64,000 nt of DNA, from NCBI RefSeq assembly GCF_014530035.1, contig NZ_JACVMX010000005.1, positions 62,001 through 126,000 on the forward strand, read 5' to 3'. The translations under genes and the position numbers were made by a program. The notes under the pieces were generated by a model. The model made no database searches. It saw only the letters and a program-made list of their open reading frames with translations, and was not told the DNA's origin. This document shows, one piece after another, positions 8,966 to 16,714 of this stretch (the stretch's first letter is position 1; each line of letters begins with the position of its first letter). The stretch is from Leucobacter sp. cx-328. Its GTDB lineage: Bacteria > Actinomycetota > Actinomycetes > Actinomycetales > Microbacteriaceae.

Positions 8966-10008
8966 TCGAGCCCCTTCTCTTCTTCGCGCTCGCCAGTAAG
9001 CGAACGGAACCGCTCTTCCAAGCTCATGCCATCGCGAACATCGTCGACGGTGCCCTGAGCGATGACCGAGCCATCAACAATGATTGCGACGTGGTCGCAC
9101 ACGCGCTGGATCAGGTCCAGACTGTGGCTCGACATCACGACGCTGCCGCCGCCTGCGACGTACTTCTCAAGAATTTCGGTGAGATTTGCAGCCGAGACAG
9201 GGTCGATCGCTTCGAACGGCTCGTCAAGCACGAGCACCTGCGGCGCGTGAATCATCGAGCACGCGAGTGCGATCTTCTTCTGCATGCCAGCGGAATAGTC
9301 AGAGACAAGACGAGTGAGCGCCGAGTCAAGGCCAAAGGCCCGCGCAAGCTCAGCGCCGCGCTTTGCAACGTCTGCTTCTGGAACGCCGTGCAGGACGCCG
9401 CAGTAGTACAGCAGCTGGGCGCCAGTCAGACGGTCAAACAGACGTAGTCGGTCGGGCAGTGTGCCGATAAGGCGCTTTGCAGCAGGACCATCGGCCCACA
9501 CATCAACATCGCTGACCGTCACGCGGCCCGAGGACGGACGCAGCAGGCCACTGATCATCGAAAGTGTCGTGGTCTTGCCTGCGCCGTTCGGGCCGACAAA
9601 GCCGGTGAAGGAGCCAGCGTGTACCTCAATTGACACTTCGCCAGCGGCGACAACCGAGCCGTAGATCTTGGTGAGCATCTCTGTGCGCAGGACGACTGGG
9701 TTTTGCGTGGCAATTCGGCCGCGCTCACGAGCACGAACGACCGAGGGAATCGGCACCTCGATACGGCCCGTGCGGGGCGCAGCGTGCGAGGTTGTTGCCT
9801 GAGCATCAGCCGCTTCTGGCGTCTTCACGGTCGCCTGCTCTGGCTCTGGCGCAGAACGCTCAGGAGCCTCAGCCTGCGTTGCCGACGTGCGACTCGGTCG
9901 CACTCGCGGCGCAGGGGTCGAATTCACGTCGGATTCGCTGGCGCCAGTGGGTAACACGTCTGGTTCAGACGCGCCATCGCTGGTCGCAGAAGAGGATTCG
10001 TGCTGCAC
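8935..10008 (-). CDS. ABC transporter ATP-binding protein with disordered N-terminal extension
   Basis: The product has 357 residues. The C-terminal two thirds form an ABC ATPase: Walker A GPNGAGKTT, signature region YSAGMQKKIALA, Walker B VLVLDEPFEA and a switch His (SHS). Spacing and sequence match ABC-2 drug or lipid exporter ATPases. The first ~115 residues are unlike the family: rich in Ala, Ser, Thr, Pro and Glu, and predicted disordered by composition. GTG is the only plausible start and there is no downstream ATG before the ATPase core, so the extension appears genuine. It is encoded directly upstream of, and overlapping, its permease. Confidence 0.85.
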   Translation of the reverse strand: MQHESSSATSDGASEPDVLPTGASESDVNSTPAPRVRPSRTSATQAEAPERSAPEPEQATVKTPEAADAQATTSHAAPRTGRIEVPIPSVVRARERGRIATQNPVVLRTEMLTKIYGSVVAAGEVSIEVHAGSFTGFVGPNGAGKTTTLSMISGLLRPSSGRVTVSDVDVWADGPAAKRLIGTLPDRLRLFDRLTGAQLLYYCGVLHGVPEADVAKRGAELARAFGLDSALTRLVSDYSAGMQKKIALACSMIHAPQVLVLDEPFEAIDPVSAANLTEILEKYVAGGGSVVMSSHSLDLIQRVCDHVAIIVDGSVIAQGTVDDVRDGMSLEERFRSLTGEREEEKGLEWLQGSSDSE

Positions 10009-10044
10009 GCTATTAATCTACCAAACGTTAATCGTCGCGACCGG

Positions 10045-10062
10045 TCGACTCACAGGAGTCGA
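10045..10062 (-). terminator. Small hairpin after the CDP-glycerol-type transferase gene
   Basis: TCGACTC (10045-10051) and GAGTCGA (10056-10062) are perfect inverted repeats with a 4-nt loop. They lie between the stop of the upstream minus-strand gene and the ABC ATPase start. There is no T-run. Confidence 0.45.
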
Positions 10063-10072
10063 TGCCGTCACG

Positions 10073-11356
10073 TTACTTTTCGGTTCCCGGGTGAGTACCG
10101 AGGTCACCGTCGGGTTGAGATCTGTGCTGAGTAGCGTCAGCAGCACGATGCGCTGCCGCCCGCTCCATCAGCGTTTCGATCGCAGCGTGGAAGCGCTTGG
10201 TCGGCGCCCCCGGTGTCGTGTCGCCGAAGTATCGCTCTGACCACACACCGAGACGCTCGCGGGCGGTGCCGTCGTTGATCACACCGTCGAGCACGTCGGC
10301 GATTGACGTGGTCTGCGACGCATCAAGCCACTCGCACACGCTGAGGTAGCCGCCCTCGTCGACGGTGGCCTCTTCAGCAATCGGACGGGTAACCATGAGC
10401 GGTTTGCCAGTTGCGAGCCGGTCGTACACCATCGCCGAGATGTCACAGATCGCGACGTCTGGCACACGCAGCTGCCAGCCAAGAGCCGGAGCGGTGTCAT
10501 AGACGTGATGAGCTGCAGGATCGGCCTCGTTTGCCGCGGCGATCATCGCAATGATGCGCTTGTTCGCGGCCCCGAAGCTTTCACTGACAACACCGCTACG
10601 CGGATGCGGGCGGTAGACCACACGGTGCTTGCCTGTCGCAAGGAGCTCACGCACGAGCCCCTCACCGTGCGACTCCACGGAGCCGTAGCTCGCTGCAGGT
10701 CGGTCGCCTTCCCAAGTTGGTGAATAGAGCACGACCGTACGGCCATCTGCGGGGAATGGCGGTTCGCCGTCGAAATAGTCAGCTTGCGGACGGCCAATCT
10801 CGATAGTGCGCGACTCAACGTCGTAATCCCACAGTGCGGCAGACAATCGTGCGCGAGCGGCCTGCCCAGCAACAAACGCATAGTCATACGTTTTGTACTG
10901 GTTGCTCGTCATATACATTTTGTCGCTCTCGCCGTGATTCACGAACACGTGCCAACGCGAGCCATAGCGCATCATCTGGAAGTTACGCGTGTTCTGGTTC
11001 ACGTAAAGAATGACATCGAGCTGTTCCTGCTCGATGAAACGCTCAAGGTGCGTCACCTTGGGCACGTGAACGACGTCGAGGCCGCTCTCCGTGATGAGCT
11101 GGCGTGCACCCGCAGTGTTGCGCGCCAGGACGACAACGGGCCAGCTCTTCGAGAGCTCCGCGAGCGGCGCGTACCACTGACGCATCTGGTAGATATTCAC
11201 GTCGCTGTCAGCGAAGTACACGCCAACACGGTACTTTCCGACGGGCAGCGGGCCGCGCTCTTCAAGCAGCTTGCGCAACTCAAAGTGCGCCTTCCGTCCT
11301 TTGAGGACCCGCTTTGCGAGCTTGATTGCGCGCTTACTGTCTTTCGCCAACTGCAT
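10073..11356 (-). CDS. CDP-glycerol glycerophosphotransferase-family protein
   Basis: The 427-residue protein matches the C-terminal fold of the TagF/TagB family, which transfers glycerol-phosphate or similar units from CDP-linked donors to cell-wall polymers. Visible signatures are VNHGESDK (HGxx region), VVLYSPTWEGDRP, VVYRPHPRSG and CDISAMVYDRLATGKPL, where other members have TDYSS. The N-terminus is basic, without a signal peptide, consistent with a cytoplasmic enzyme at the membrane face. It is divergent from the GT2 gene and close to a second, two-domain member of the family. The acceptor polymer cannot be inferred. Start: ATG at 11356, with TATCCT 6 nt upstream. Confidence 0.8.
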   Translation of the reverse strand: MQLAKDSKRAIKLAKRVLKGRKAHFELRKLLEERGPLPVGKYRVGVYFADSDVNIYQMRQWYAPLAELSKSWPVVVLARNTAGARQLITESGLDVVHVPKVTHLERFIEQEQLDVILYVNQNTRNFQMMRYGSRWHVFVNHGESDKMYMTSNQYKTYDYAFVAGQAARARLSAALWDYDVESRTIEIGRPQADYFDGEPPFPADGRTVVLYSPTWEGDRPAASYGSVESHGEGLVRELLATGKHRVVYRPHPRSGVVSESFGAANKRIIAMIAAANEADPAAHHVYDTAPALGWQLRVPDVAICDISAMVYDRLATGKPLMVTRPIAEEATVDEGGYLSVCEWLDASQTTSIADVLDGVINDGTARERLGVWSERYFGDTTPGAPTKRFHAAIETLMERAAAHRAADATQHRSQPDGDLGTHPGTEK

Positions 11357-11362
11357 AAAGCA

Positions 11363-11368
11363 AGGATA
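11363..11368 (-). promoter_or_regulatory. Probable leaderless -10 of the CDP-glycerol-type transferase gene
   Basis: On the minus strand TATCCT is followed by 6 nt (TGCTTT) and the ATG at 11356, with no Shine-Dalgarno sequence. Confidence 0.45.
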
Positions 11369-11394
11369 CCGGGCAGGTATGGGAAGATCGTGTT

Positions 11395-12447
11395 GTGAGC
11401 GCTGCCAATCCCCTCCCGGAGCTGCCCGAGCTTCCCGCTGTGAGCTACATCATGCCCGTCCTCAACGAGGAAGACTTCCTTGAGGCCGCGGTCGAGACGA
11501 TCCTCGCGCAGGACTACGACGGTGAGAAGGAGATCGTGCTTGCGCTCGGCCCGTCTCGCGATGCGAGCAATGAGATTGCGGCGCGGATCGCAGGGCGTGA
11601 CCCCCGCGTCGTCCTCGTCGACAACCCCGAGCGCGACATCCCTACCGGCCTGAATCACGCAATCCGCGCAAGCCACTTCCCCGTGGTGATCCGCGTTGAC
11701 GCCCACTCGGAACTCACCCCTGACTACACCCGTGTCGCGATCGCAGCGCTGCGCTCGACCGGCGCAGCCAATGTTGGCGGCATCATGCTCGCTGCGGGAT
11801 CCACGCCTGTGCAACGCGCGATCGCCCGCGGTTACAACAGCCCATATGGCCTCGGCGGCGGCGCGTACCACGGGGACGGTACACCCGGCCCAGCCGAGTC
11901 TGCGTATCTCGGTGTCTTCCGACGTGACGTGCTTGACCGGGTCGGTGGCTATGATCCCGCGATTCTGCGCGGTGAAGACTGGGAACTGAACCTGCGGATC
12001 CGCCGTCTCGGTGAGACTATCTGGTTCGAACCCAAGCTCGGCGTCACCTATTGGCCGCGTGCGAGCTTCGGTGCGCTCTCTCGCCAATTCTTCGCGACCG
12101 GTAACTGGCGCGCTGTCCTCGTCCGTAAGTACGGCGGCGCAAATCCCTGGCGATTTTTCGCCCCTGGCACGCTCGTTGTCGGTCTCGTGATCGGCCTCAT
12201 CACGCTGCTACTGCAGGCGTGCGGTGTCATGGCTTTTGCCTCAGCGTGGTCGATTCTCTGGGCGCCGACCGCACTCTATGTCCTTGGAATCGTCTTTGCA
12301 GTGGCGCGGATCCCAGAACAACACGGGCTTCGCGACCGGTGGCTCACGGCCGTCACCCTCGTAACGATGCATACGTCGTGGGGCTCCGGATTCTTGCGCG
12401 GCATCATCTTCGGCGGCGGCAAGGTCGTCGACCGGTCGCGGATTTAG
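11395..12447 (+). CDS. Family 2 glycosyltransferase, membrane-associated
   Basis: The 350-residue protein has the GT-A fold: SYIMPVLNEEDFLEAAVETILAQ at the N-terminus, a nucleotide-sugar Asp motif (VIRVDAHSEL), an acceptor-side motif (GEDWELNLRIRRLG), and a C-terminal pair of membrane segments (FFAPGTLVVGLVIGLITLLL and a second helix after it). The arrangement resembles glycosyltransferases acting on lipid-linked wall or exopolysaccharide precursors. It sits between two CDP-glycerol-type transferases and may act in the same polymer pathway (inference from neighbours). It starts at GTG and is transcribed divergently from the upstream transferase. Confidence 0.85.
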   Translation: MSAANPLPELPELPAVSYIMPVLNEEDFLEAAVETILAQDYDGEKEIVLALGPSRDASNEIAARIAGRDPRVVLVDNPERDIPTGLNHAIRASHFPVVIRVDAHSELTPDYTRVAIAALRSTGAANVGGIMLAAGSTPVQRAIARGYNSPYGLGGGAYHGDGTPGPAESAYLGVFRRDVLDRVGGYDPAILRGEDWELNLRIRRLGETIWFEPKLGVTYWPRASFGALSRQFFATGNWRAVLVRKYGGANPWRFFAPGTLVVGLVIGLITLLLQACGVMAFASAWSILWAPTALYVLGIVFAVARIPEQHGLRDRWLTAVTLVTMHTSWGSGFLRGIIFGGGKVVDRSRI

Positions 12448-12454
12448 CGTTCAC

Positions 12455-12491
12455 GGATGTCCGTGCTGCGCCGAGCGCAGACCGGACATCC
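12455..12491. terminator. Bidirectional hairpin terminator between convergent genes
   Basis: GGATGTCCG (12455-12463) pairs with CGGACATCC (12483-12491), and inside it CTGCGC (12466-12471) pairs with GCGCAG (12475-12480). The stem has one 2x2 internal loop and a 3-nt tip. It separates the GT2 gene and the convergent two-domain transferase gene. Confidence 0.8.
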
Positions 12492-12502
12492 ACAGACCGG
12501 AG

Positions 12503-14896
12503 CTAGCCGCGCAGGCCGCGCACCTCGAGCGAGTCGACTACACGTGCCGCGGCGCGACCGTCGTCGAACGGCGCAAACTTCTTCCGCCATGCGGCCGCAC
12601 GTGCAGCATATTCCTGACGCCACGCTGCCGAATCGCCGGCAGCACCGAGTTCGAGCGCGTGCGCCACAACCGAGGTACGCGAGTCCAAGATTGGACCGGG
12701 CGCCTCGCGTTCGAAGTCGAACGTGAAGCCACGCTCACTGTCGCGGTACGCTGCGAGGTCAGGAGCGAAGAACAACATAGGCGTGCGCGACACCGCTGCA
12801 TCGAACATGACGGATGAGTAGTCAGTCACGAGCAGGTCGCACGCAAGCAGCGCGTCGTTGATGTCTGGATGGCGAGACACGTCGATCACGTTGCCGAGAC
12901 CCTGCGTCGCATAGCCGCCAAGATCGTGCGTACGGGTGTGCCCGCGAGCAATGACCGTCCAACCATCGCCAAGCTCCTGCGCGAGCTTCACCACGTCGAG
13001 ATCGTCACTCGGACCTACCTGCCGCTCACGCCACGTCGGCGCGTACAACAGCACGCGTGCGTCATCGCTGAGACTGAGGCTCTTGCGGGCCGCACTGCGG
13101 ACGATTGGATTGATCTCTGCGTTGCCGTCGCGATCCACCATGACGGCCTGCGCGAGCCTGTCATCGCGCGGGTATCCTGTCTCAAGCATCTCGCCCTTGA
13201 ACGCATAGTTCTTGCGGAACTGCTCCGTCGAGTGTGGGTTTTGGGAGATCATCAGCGACCAACGTGCGCTCTCACGGCGGATCGCGATCCGCGTTCGCAG
13301 AGACACATTCGGCCGACCAAGCGCCAGGTGCTTGAGCATCGTGCCGTGCCAAGTCTGCAGGACGACCTGATTTCGCTGGCGCTTGAAGCCGAAACGCAGC
13401 CAGTCATTGACGACCAGGAACGCTGCGCGCTTGCGAGCCGCGTGCCACTCATGACCACCGACGAGCACGGGAACTGCGCCTGCTGGCACCGCCTGATCCT
13501 CGCTCGTGACGCTCCAGTAGCGAGGCACCGTGGGCAAACGATCCACGATTTCACGATCAATTGCGAGCGGGTTACAGCTCACCTGGCGGCCATAGAACGA
13601 TTCAAAGAACACTGAGTTCGCCGGCACGAGTTCGGCAGCGGGAGTATCGAGCTGCGCGATTGCGTCGAGGACACGGTGCGCGGATCCGCCAGCAGGGAAC
13701 TCATGGAATCGGTCCGCGAGTGCCTTCGCCTGGCGAATTGCTTCCCAGTGCTCACGGCTACCGGACTCGAGCAGACGGCCGAGACGTGCTTGCACCTCAG
13801 CCCAGGTCGTGTCGATGCGGCCGGAGGTCGTGACGTGGAGTGGCTCGTACAGTCCACGGGTCGCTTCGTAGTGTGCGAGGTCTGGTGCAAACCAGACAAT
13901 CGGACGGTGCAGAAGCGAGAAGTCGACCGCGATCGAGGAGTAATCAGTGATGAGCAAGTCGAAGGCGCTGAGCAGCGGAGTAATGTCACGGGCGTGCTCG
14001 CTCGACAGCAGGTGCACTCGATCACCGATGAGATGCGCGTACTCTCCCTCGCCGAGCGGGTGCGAGCGAATCACGAGGTGCGAGTCTGACCGTTCGAGCT
14101 GTGCGATGAGGTCAGCAGCTTCTGTTGCTGTTGGGATCGCAGCGTCGGTCTCGCCGTCGCGCCAGGTTGGCGCGTACATGATGATCGTGTCTGAGCCGGT
14201 AACAGCGCCACCGAGGAGCGCGCACACTGCCCGCTTCGCATCGGTTGCACGTGCGGGGTCTGCCGCCTGACGTGCAAGCTGATCGTCGCGTGCATCACCG
14301 AGTACCTGGACCTTGCCCGGCTGTACTCGGAACGCCGAACGCATGCGCTGTGCCGATTCGACGGAGCCGGCGACGAAGAGCGAAACCTGCTGAGTGCCGC
14401 GCAGGTACATACGGCGCAGGACCGCGCGGAGCGGAGCCGGGCCGCTGAACGTCATGGTGACGGGCGAATCGAGATGGATGCGTTTGAGCGGAGCTCCGTG
14501 CCAGAGTTGCACGACAAGTGCGCGGAACGGCGCGTATCGGTTCACGTCGCCGAGGCCGTGGGTGACGATGAGGTGACGAGCGCGGAGTGTCGTCCAGAAT
14601 CCTTGCCAGGAGTCACGTTGCAGCGGGATGAACCCTTCGGCTGCAGCGAGCGCGGTCTCGGTTTCTGCCCGGTCGCCTGACGCGATCGACCAGAAGATTT
14701 CGGCGTGCGGATCGCGAAGCTTGAGGGCACGCGCAACCTCAAGGGCTCCCTCTCCAACGCCAATGCCGCTCCCGAACACCCACCGGTCGTGCTTACGCGG
14801 TACGAACCAGGAGAACAGCCAGCCGAACGCGTATGCGGGGATCGAGAGCAGCTTGACAAGGTTGCCCGTGGCGAAATGGAACCGGCTCTTGCTCAT
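12503..14896 (-). CDS. Two-domain CDP-glycerol glycerophosphotransferase-like protein
   Basis: The protein has about 797 residues and carries two tandem copies of the TagF-type transferase fold. Domain 1 has QLWHGAPLKRIHLD, MYAPTWRDGET and ITDYSSIAVDF; domain 2 has QTWHGTMLKHLALG, LYAPTWRERQ and VTDYSSVMFDA. Both keep the His-Gly and Asp-Tyr-Ser-Ser motifs of the active family, so this is not an obvious active/inactive pair. A short hydrophobic stretch near residues 10-30 could contact the membrane. It probably builds a phosphodiester-linked wall polymer. I prefer the ATG at 14896; an upstream ATG at 14932 would begin at the edge of the preceding terminator. Confidence 0.87.
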   Translation of the reverse strand: MSKSRFHFATGNLVKLLSIPAYAFGWLFSWFVPRKHDRWVFGSGIGVGEGALEVARALKLRDPHAEIFWSIASGDRAETETALAAAEGFIPLQRDSWQGFWTTLRARHLIVTHGLGDVNRYAPFRALVVQLWHGAPLKRIHLDSPVTMTFSGPAPLRAVLRRMYLRGTQQVSLFVAGSVESAQRMRSAFRVQPGKVQVLGDARDDQLARQAADPARATDAKRAVCALLGGAVTGSDTIIMYAPTWRDGETDAAIPTATEAADLIAQLERSDSHLVIRSHPLGEGEYAHLIGDRVHLLSSEHARDITPLLSAFDLLITDYSSIAVDFSLLHRPIVWFAPDLAHYEATRGLYEPLHVTTSGRIDTTWAEVQARLGRLLESGSREHWEAIRQAKALADRFHEFPAGGSAHRVLDAIAQLDTPAAELVPANSVFFESFYGRQVSCNPLAIDREIVDRLPTVPRYWSVTSEDQAVPAGAVPVLVGGHEWHAARKRAAFLVVNDWLRFGFKRQRNQVVLQTWHGTMLKHLALGRPNVSLRTRIAIRRESARWSLMISQNPHSTEQFRKNYAFKGEMLETGYPRDDRLAQAVMVDRDGNAEINPIVRSAARKSLSLSDDARVLLYAPTWRERQVGPSDDLDVVKLAQELGDGWTVIARGHTRTHDLGGYATQGLGNVIDVSRHPDINDALLACDLLVTDYSSVMFDAAVSRTPMLFFAPDLAAYRDSERGFTFDFEREAPGPILDSRTSVVAHALELGAAGDSAAWRQEYAARAAAWRKKFAPFDDGRAAARVVDSLEVRGLRG

Positions 14897-14933
14897 TTCA
14901 CCAACTGTAGGGCATCTCGCTGGGGTGAACATG

Positions 14934-14970
14934 CCTGTGCGGCGGAACCGATTCGGATCCGCCGCACAGG
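14934..14970 (-). terminator. Strong hairpin terminator of the HtrA-type protease gene
   Basis: CCTGTGCGGCGGA (14934-14946) and TCCGCCGCACAGG (14958-14970) are perfect 13-base inverted repeats with an 11-nt loop, 22 nt after the protease stop on the minus strand. Confidence 0.8.
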
Positions 14971-14992
14971 GTATTCATCTTGTTGCTAATGG

Positions 14993-16603
14993 TTACCAAT
15001 CAAGGCTTCCGAGGGTGGCCTCGACCTGTCCGGCGACACCGCCGCGCAGGTAATCGATGGTCACCTTCTCGTTGGCGCCGTGAGTGCGGACCAGAGCTGA
15101 GACGGTGACACCGTCTGCTGCTGGCACGCCATCAACTGCGGTGACAACGTCACCGACCTTCAAACCAGCCTTCGCCGCTGCACCGCCACGGACGACCTCA
15201 GCGATCAGGCCACCGGCGGCCTGCGCGTCAACGTCGGTATCAGCGCTTGCGTCGAGCACGCTTGCGCCGAGCAAGCCGTAGGTTGGCTTCTCGCCTGCGA
15301 TGATTTCGTCAGCGACGCGAACTGCTGCGTTTGCGGGGATCGCAAAGCCAAGGCCTGCGCTTCCCGCGGTGCCCTCACTCGCGCCAGGTGAAGCAATAGC
15401 CACGTTAATTCCGATGAGTTCACCGGCGCCGTTCAGCAGTGCGCCACCCGAGTTGCCAGGGTTGATCGAGGCATCCGTCTGAATCACCGGGAGCGTTACC
15501 GAACCGGTGGGCTGCTGCTCCTGGCTCTGCGAATCGAAGCGGAAGTCCCACGGCGAATTAGAACCGTTCTCGTCCTGCTGCGCGTTCGGGTCGCTCGGAA
15601 CGAGCGGGCTACCGACCGTGATGCCGCGGTTGAGCGCGCTGACGACGCCGCTGGTGACCGTGTTCGACAGACTCATCGGTGCGCCGATTGCGACTGCAAG
15701 GTCACCAACATTGACTTTGCTCGAGTCAGCAACCTTGATCGGGGTGAGTCCTTCAGGGTCAACCTTCAACACAGCGATATCGGTGTACGGTGCGGTGCCG
15801 ACGAGCTTCGCATCACGGACGCTGCCGTCGTGTAGCTTCACCTGTACGGTCGGATTACTCGTCGCGCCATCAAGCAGTGCGACGTGGGCGTTCGTGATGA
15901 TGTAGCCCTCATCGCCGTAGATGACGCCAGAGCCAGAGCCCGAAGCACCATCACCTGAGACAAGCACGGTGACAACGCTCGGGGTCGCGACAAGTGCAAC
16001 CTGCGTCACATCAGTCGCGGTCGAAGCATTGTTCAATGTCACTGCGCTCTGGTTTACTGCGGTCGCCGGATGCGAGTTCGCAGATACGATCGCTGCGACG
16101 CCGCCGCCTACGATGCCACCAAGCAGCGCACCGATCGCAAGGCCAACGAGCAGAACGTTGCCCTTGCTCTTCTCAGCTGACTTCTTGGGCTCTGGGTTCA
16201 GGCCGAAGCTCGCGCCACCTTCGCCACCGGTCGGCGGCACAGGCGGAACCTGACCGTGGTCGTGGCCCGCGGCGGGCGGGAGTACCTCGGTGACCTGCTG
16301 CGTCGGATGCGCAGGCGCAGCAGGGACAGCAGGCGCTGCGTGTGCACTTGGAGCTGCAGGCGCAGGGTGCGTAACGGGAGCAGCGGGTGCTACTGACGCT
16401 GACGGTGCGACCTGCGCAACCGTGGGTGCGGGCGCAGCCGGCGCAGCGGGGGCAACCGGGGTAACCGGAGCACCCTGCGCGGCAGGCACCACAGGAGTGG
16501 CAGGAGCTACAGGAGCAGCGGGTTCCGCACCCGCAGCGGTCTCAACAGGGAGAGTCGACTCCGGCGTCGGCGTCGACTGTTCAGATTCTGGGGTATTCGC
16601 CAT
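14993..16603 (-). CDS. htrA: Membrane-anchored HtrA/DegP-type serine protease with PDZ domain
   Basis: The 536-residue protein starts with about 140 residues rich in Ala, Pro and Val, presumably cytoplasmic and disordered, then one membrane helix (about 150-174). The trypsin-like domain carries a complete triad: His240 in TNAHVALLD, Asp275 in TDIAVLKVD and Ser385 in NPGNSGGALL. A loop of about 30 residues rich in Gln, Asn and Ser interrupts the domain near 338-366. A PDZ domain (about 440-530) follows. Such proteases do quality control of extracytoplasmic proteins. It is transcribed alone; AAGGA lies 9 nt before the ATG. Here it is not beside sigE or tatB, unlike in mycobacteria. Confidence 0.93.
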   Translation of the reverse strand: MANTPESEQSTPTPESTLPVETAAGAEPAAPVAPATPVVPAAQGAPVTPVAPAAPAAPAPTVAQVAPSASVAPAAPVTHPAPAAPSAHAAPAVPAAPAHPTQQVTEVLPPAAGHDHGQVPPVPPTGGEGGASFGLNPEPKKSAEKSKGNVLLVGLAIGALLGGIVGGGVAAIVSANSHPATAVNQSAVTLNNASTATDVTQVALVATPSVVTVLVSGDGASGSGSGVIYGDEGYIITNAHVALLDGATSNPTVQVKLHDGSVRDAKLVGTAPYTDIAVLKVDPEGLTPIKVADSSKVNVGDLAVAIGAPMSLSNTVTSGVVSALNRGITVGSPLVPSDPNAQQDENGSNSPWDFRFDSQSQEQQPTGSVTLPVIQTDASINPGNSGGALLNGAGELIGINVAIASPGASEGTAGSAGLGFAIPANAAVRVADEIIAGEKPTYGLLGASVLDASADTDVDAQAAGGLIAEVVRGGAAAKAGLKVGDVVTAVDGVPAADGVTVSALVRTHGANEKVTIDYLRGGVAGQVEATLGSLDW

Positions 16604-16714
16604 GAGCAGTGTCCTTCTTGGTCTTTGGTGCCTCTAGCTTCTCGTAATTTCCTATGTTTTTGACGAACAAAACCTGCGAGCCTGCTGCACATCAATTGCG
16701 TGGCTTCTGGTTCG

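Noticed and set aside
14897-14932. Upstream ATG at 14932 for the two-domain transferase
   Set aside because: It lies at the edge of the protease terminator, with no ribosome-binding site; the added residues are not family-like.
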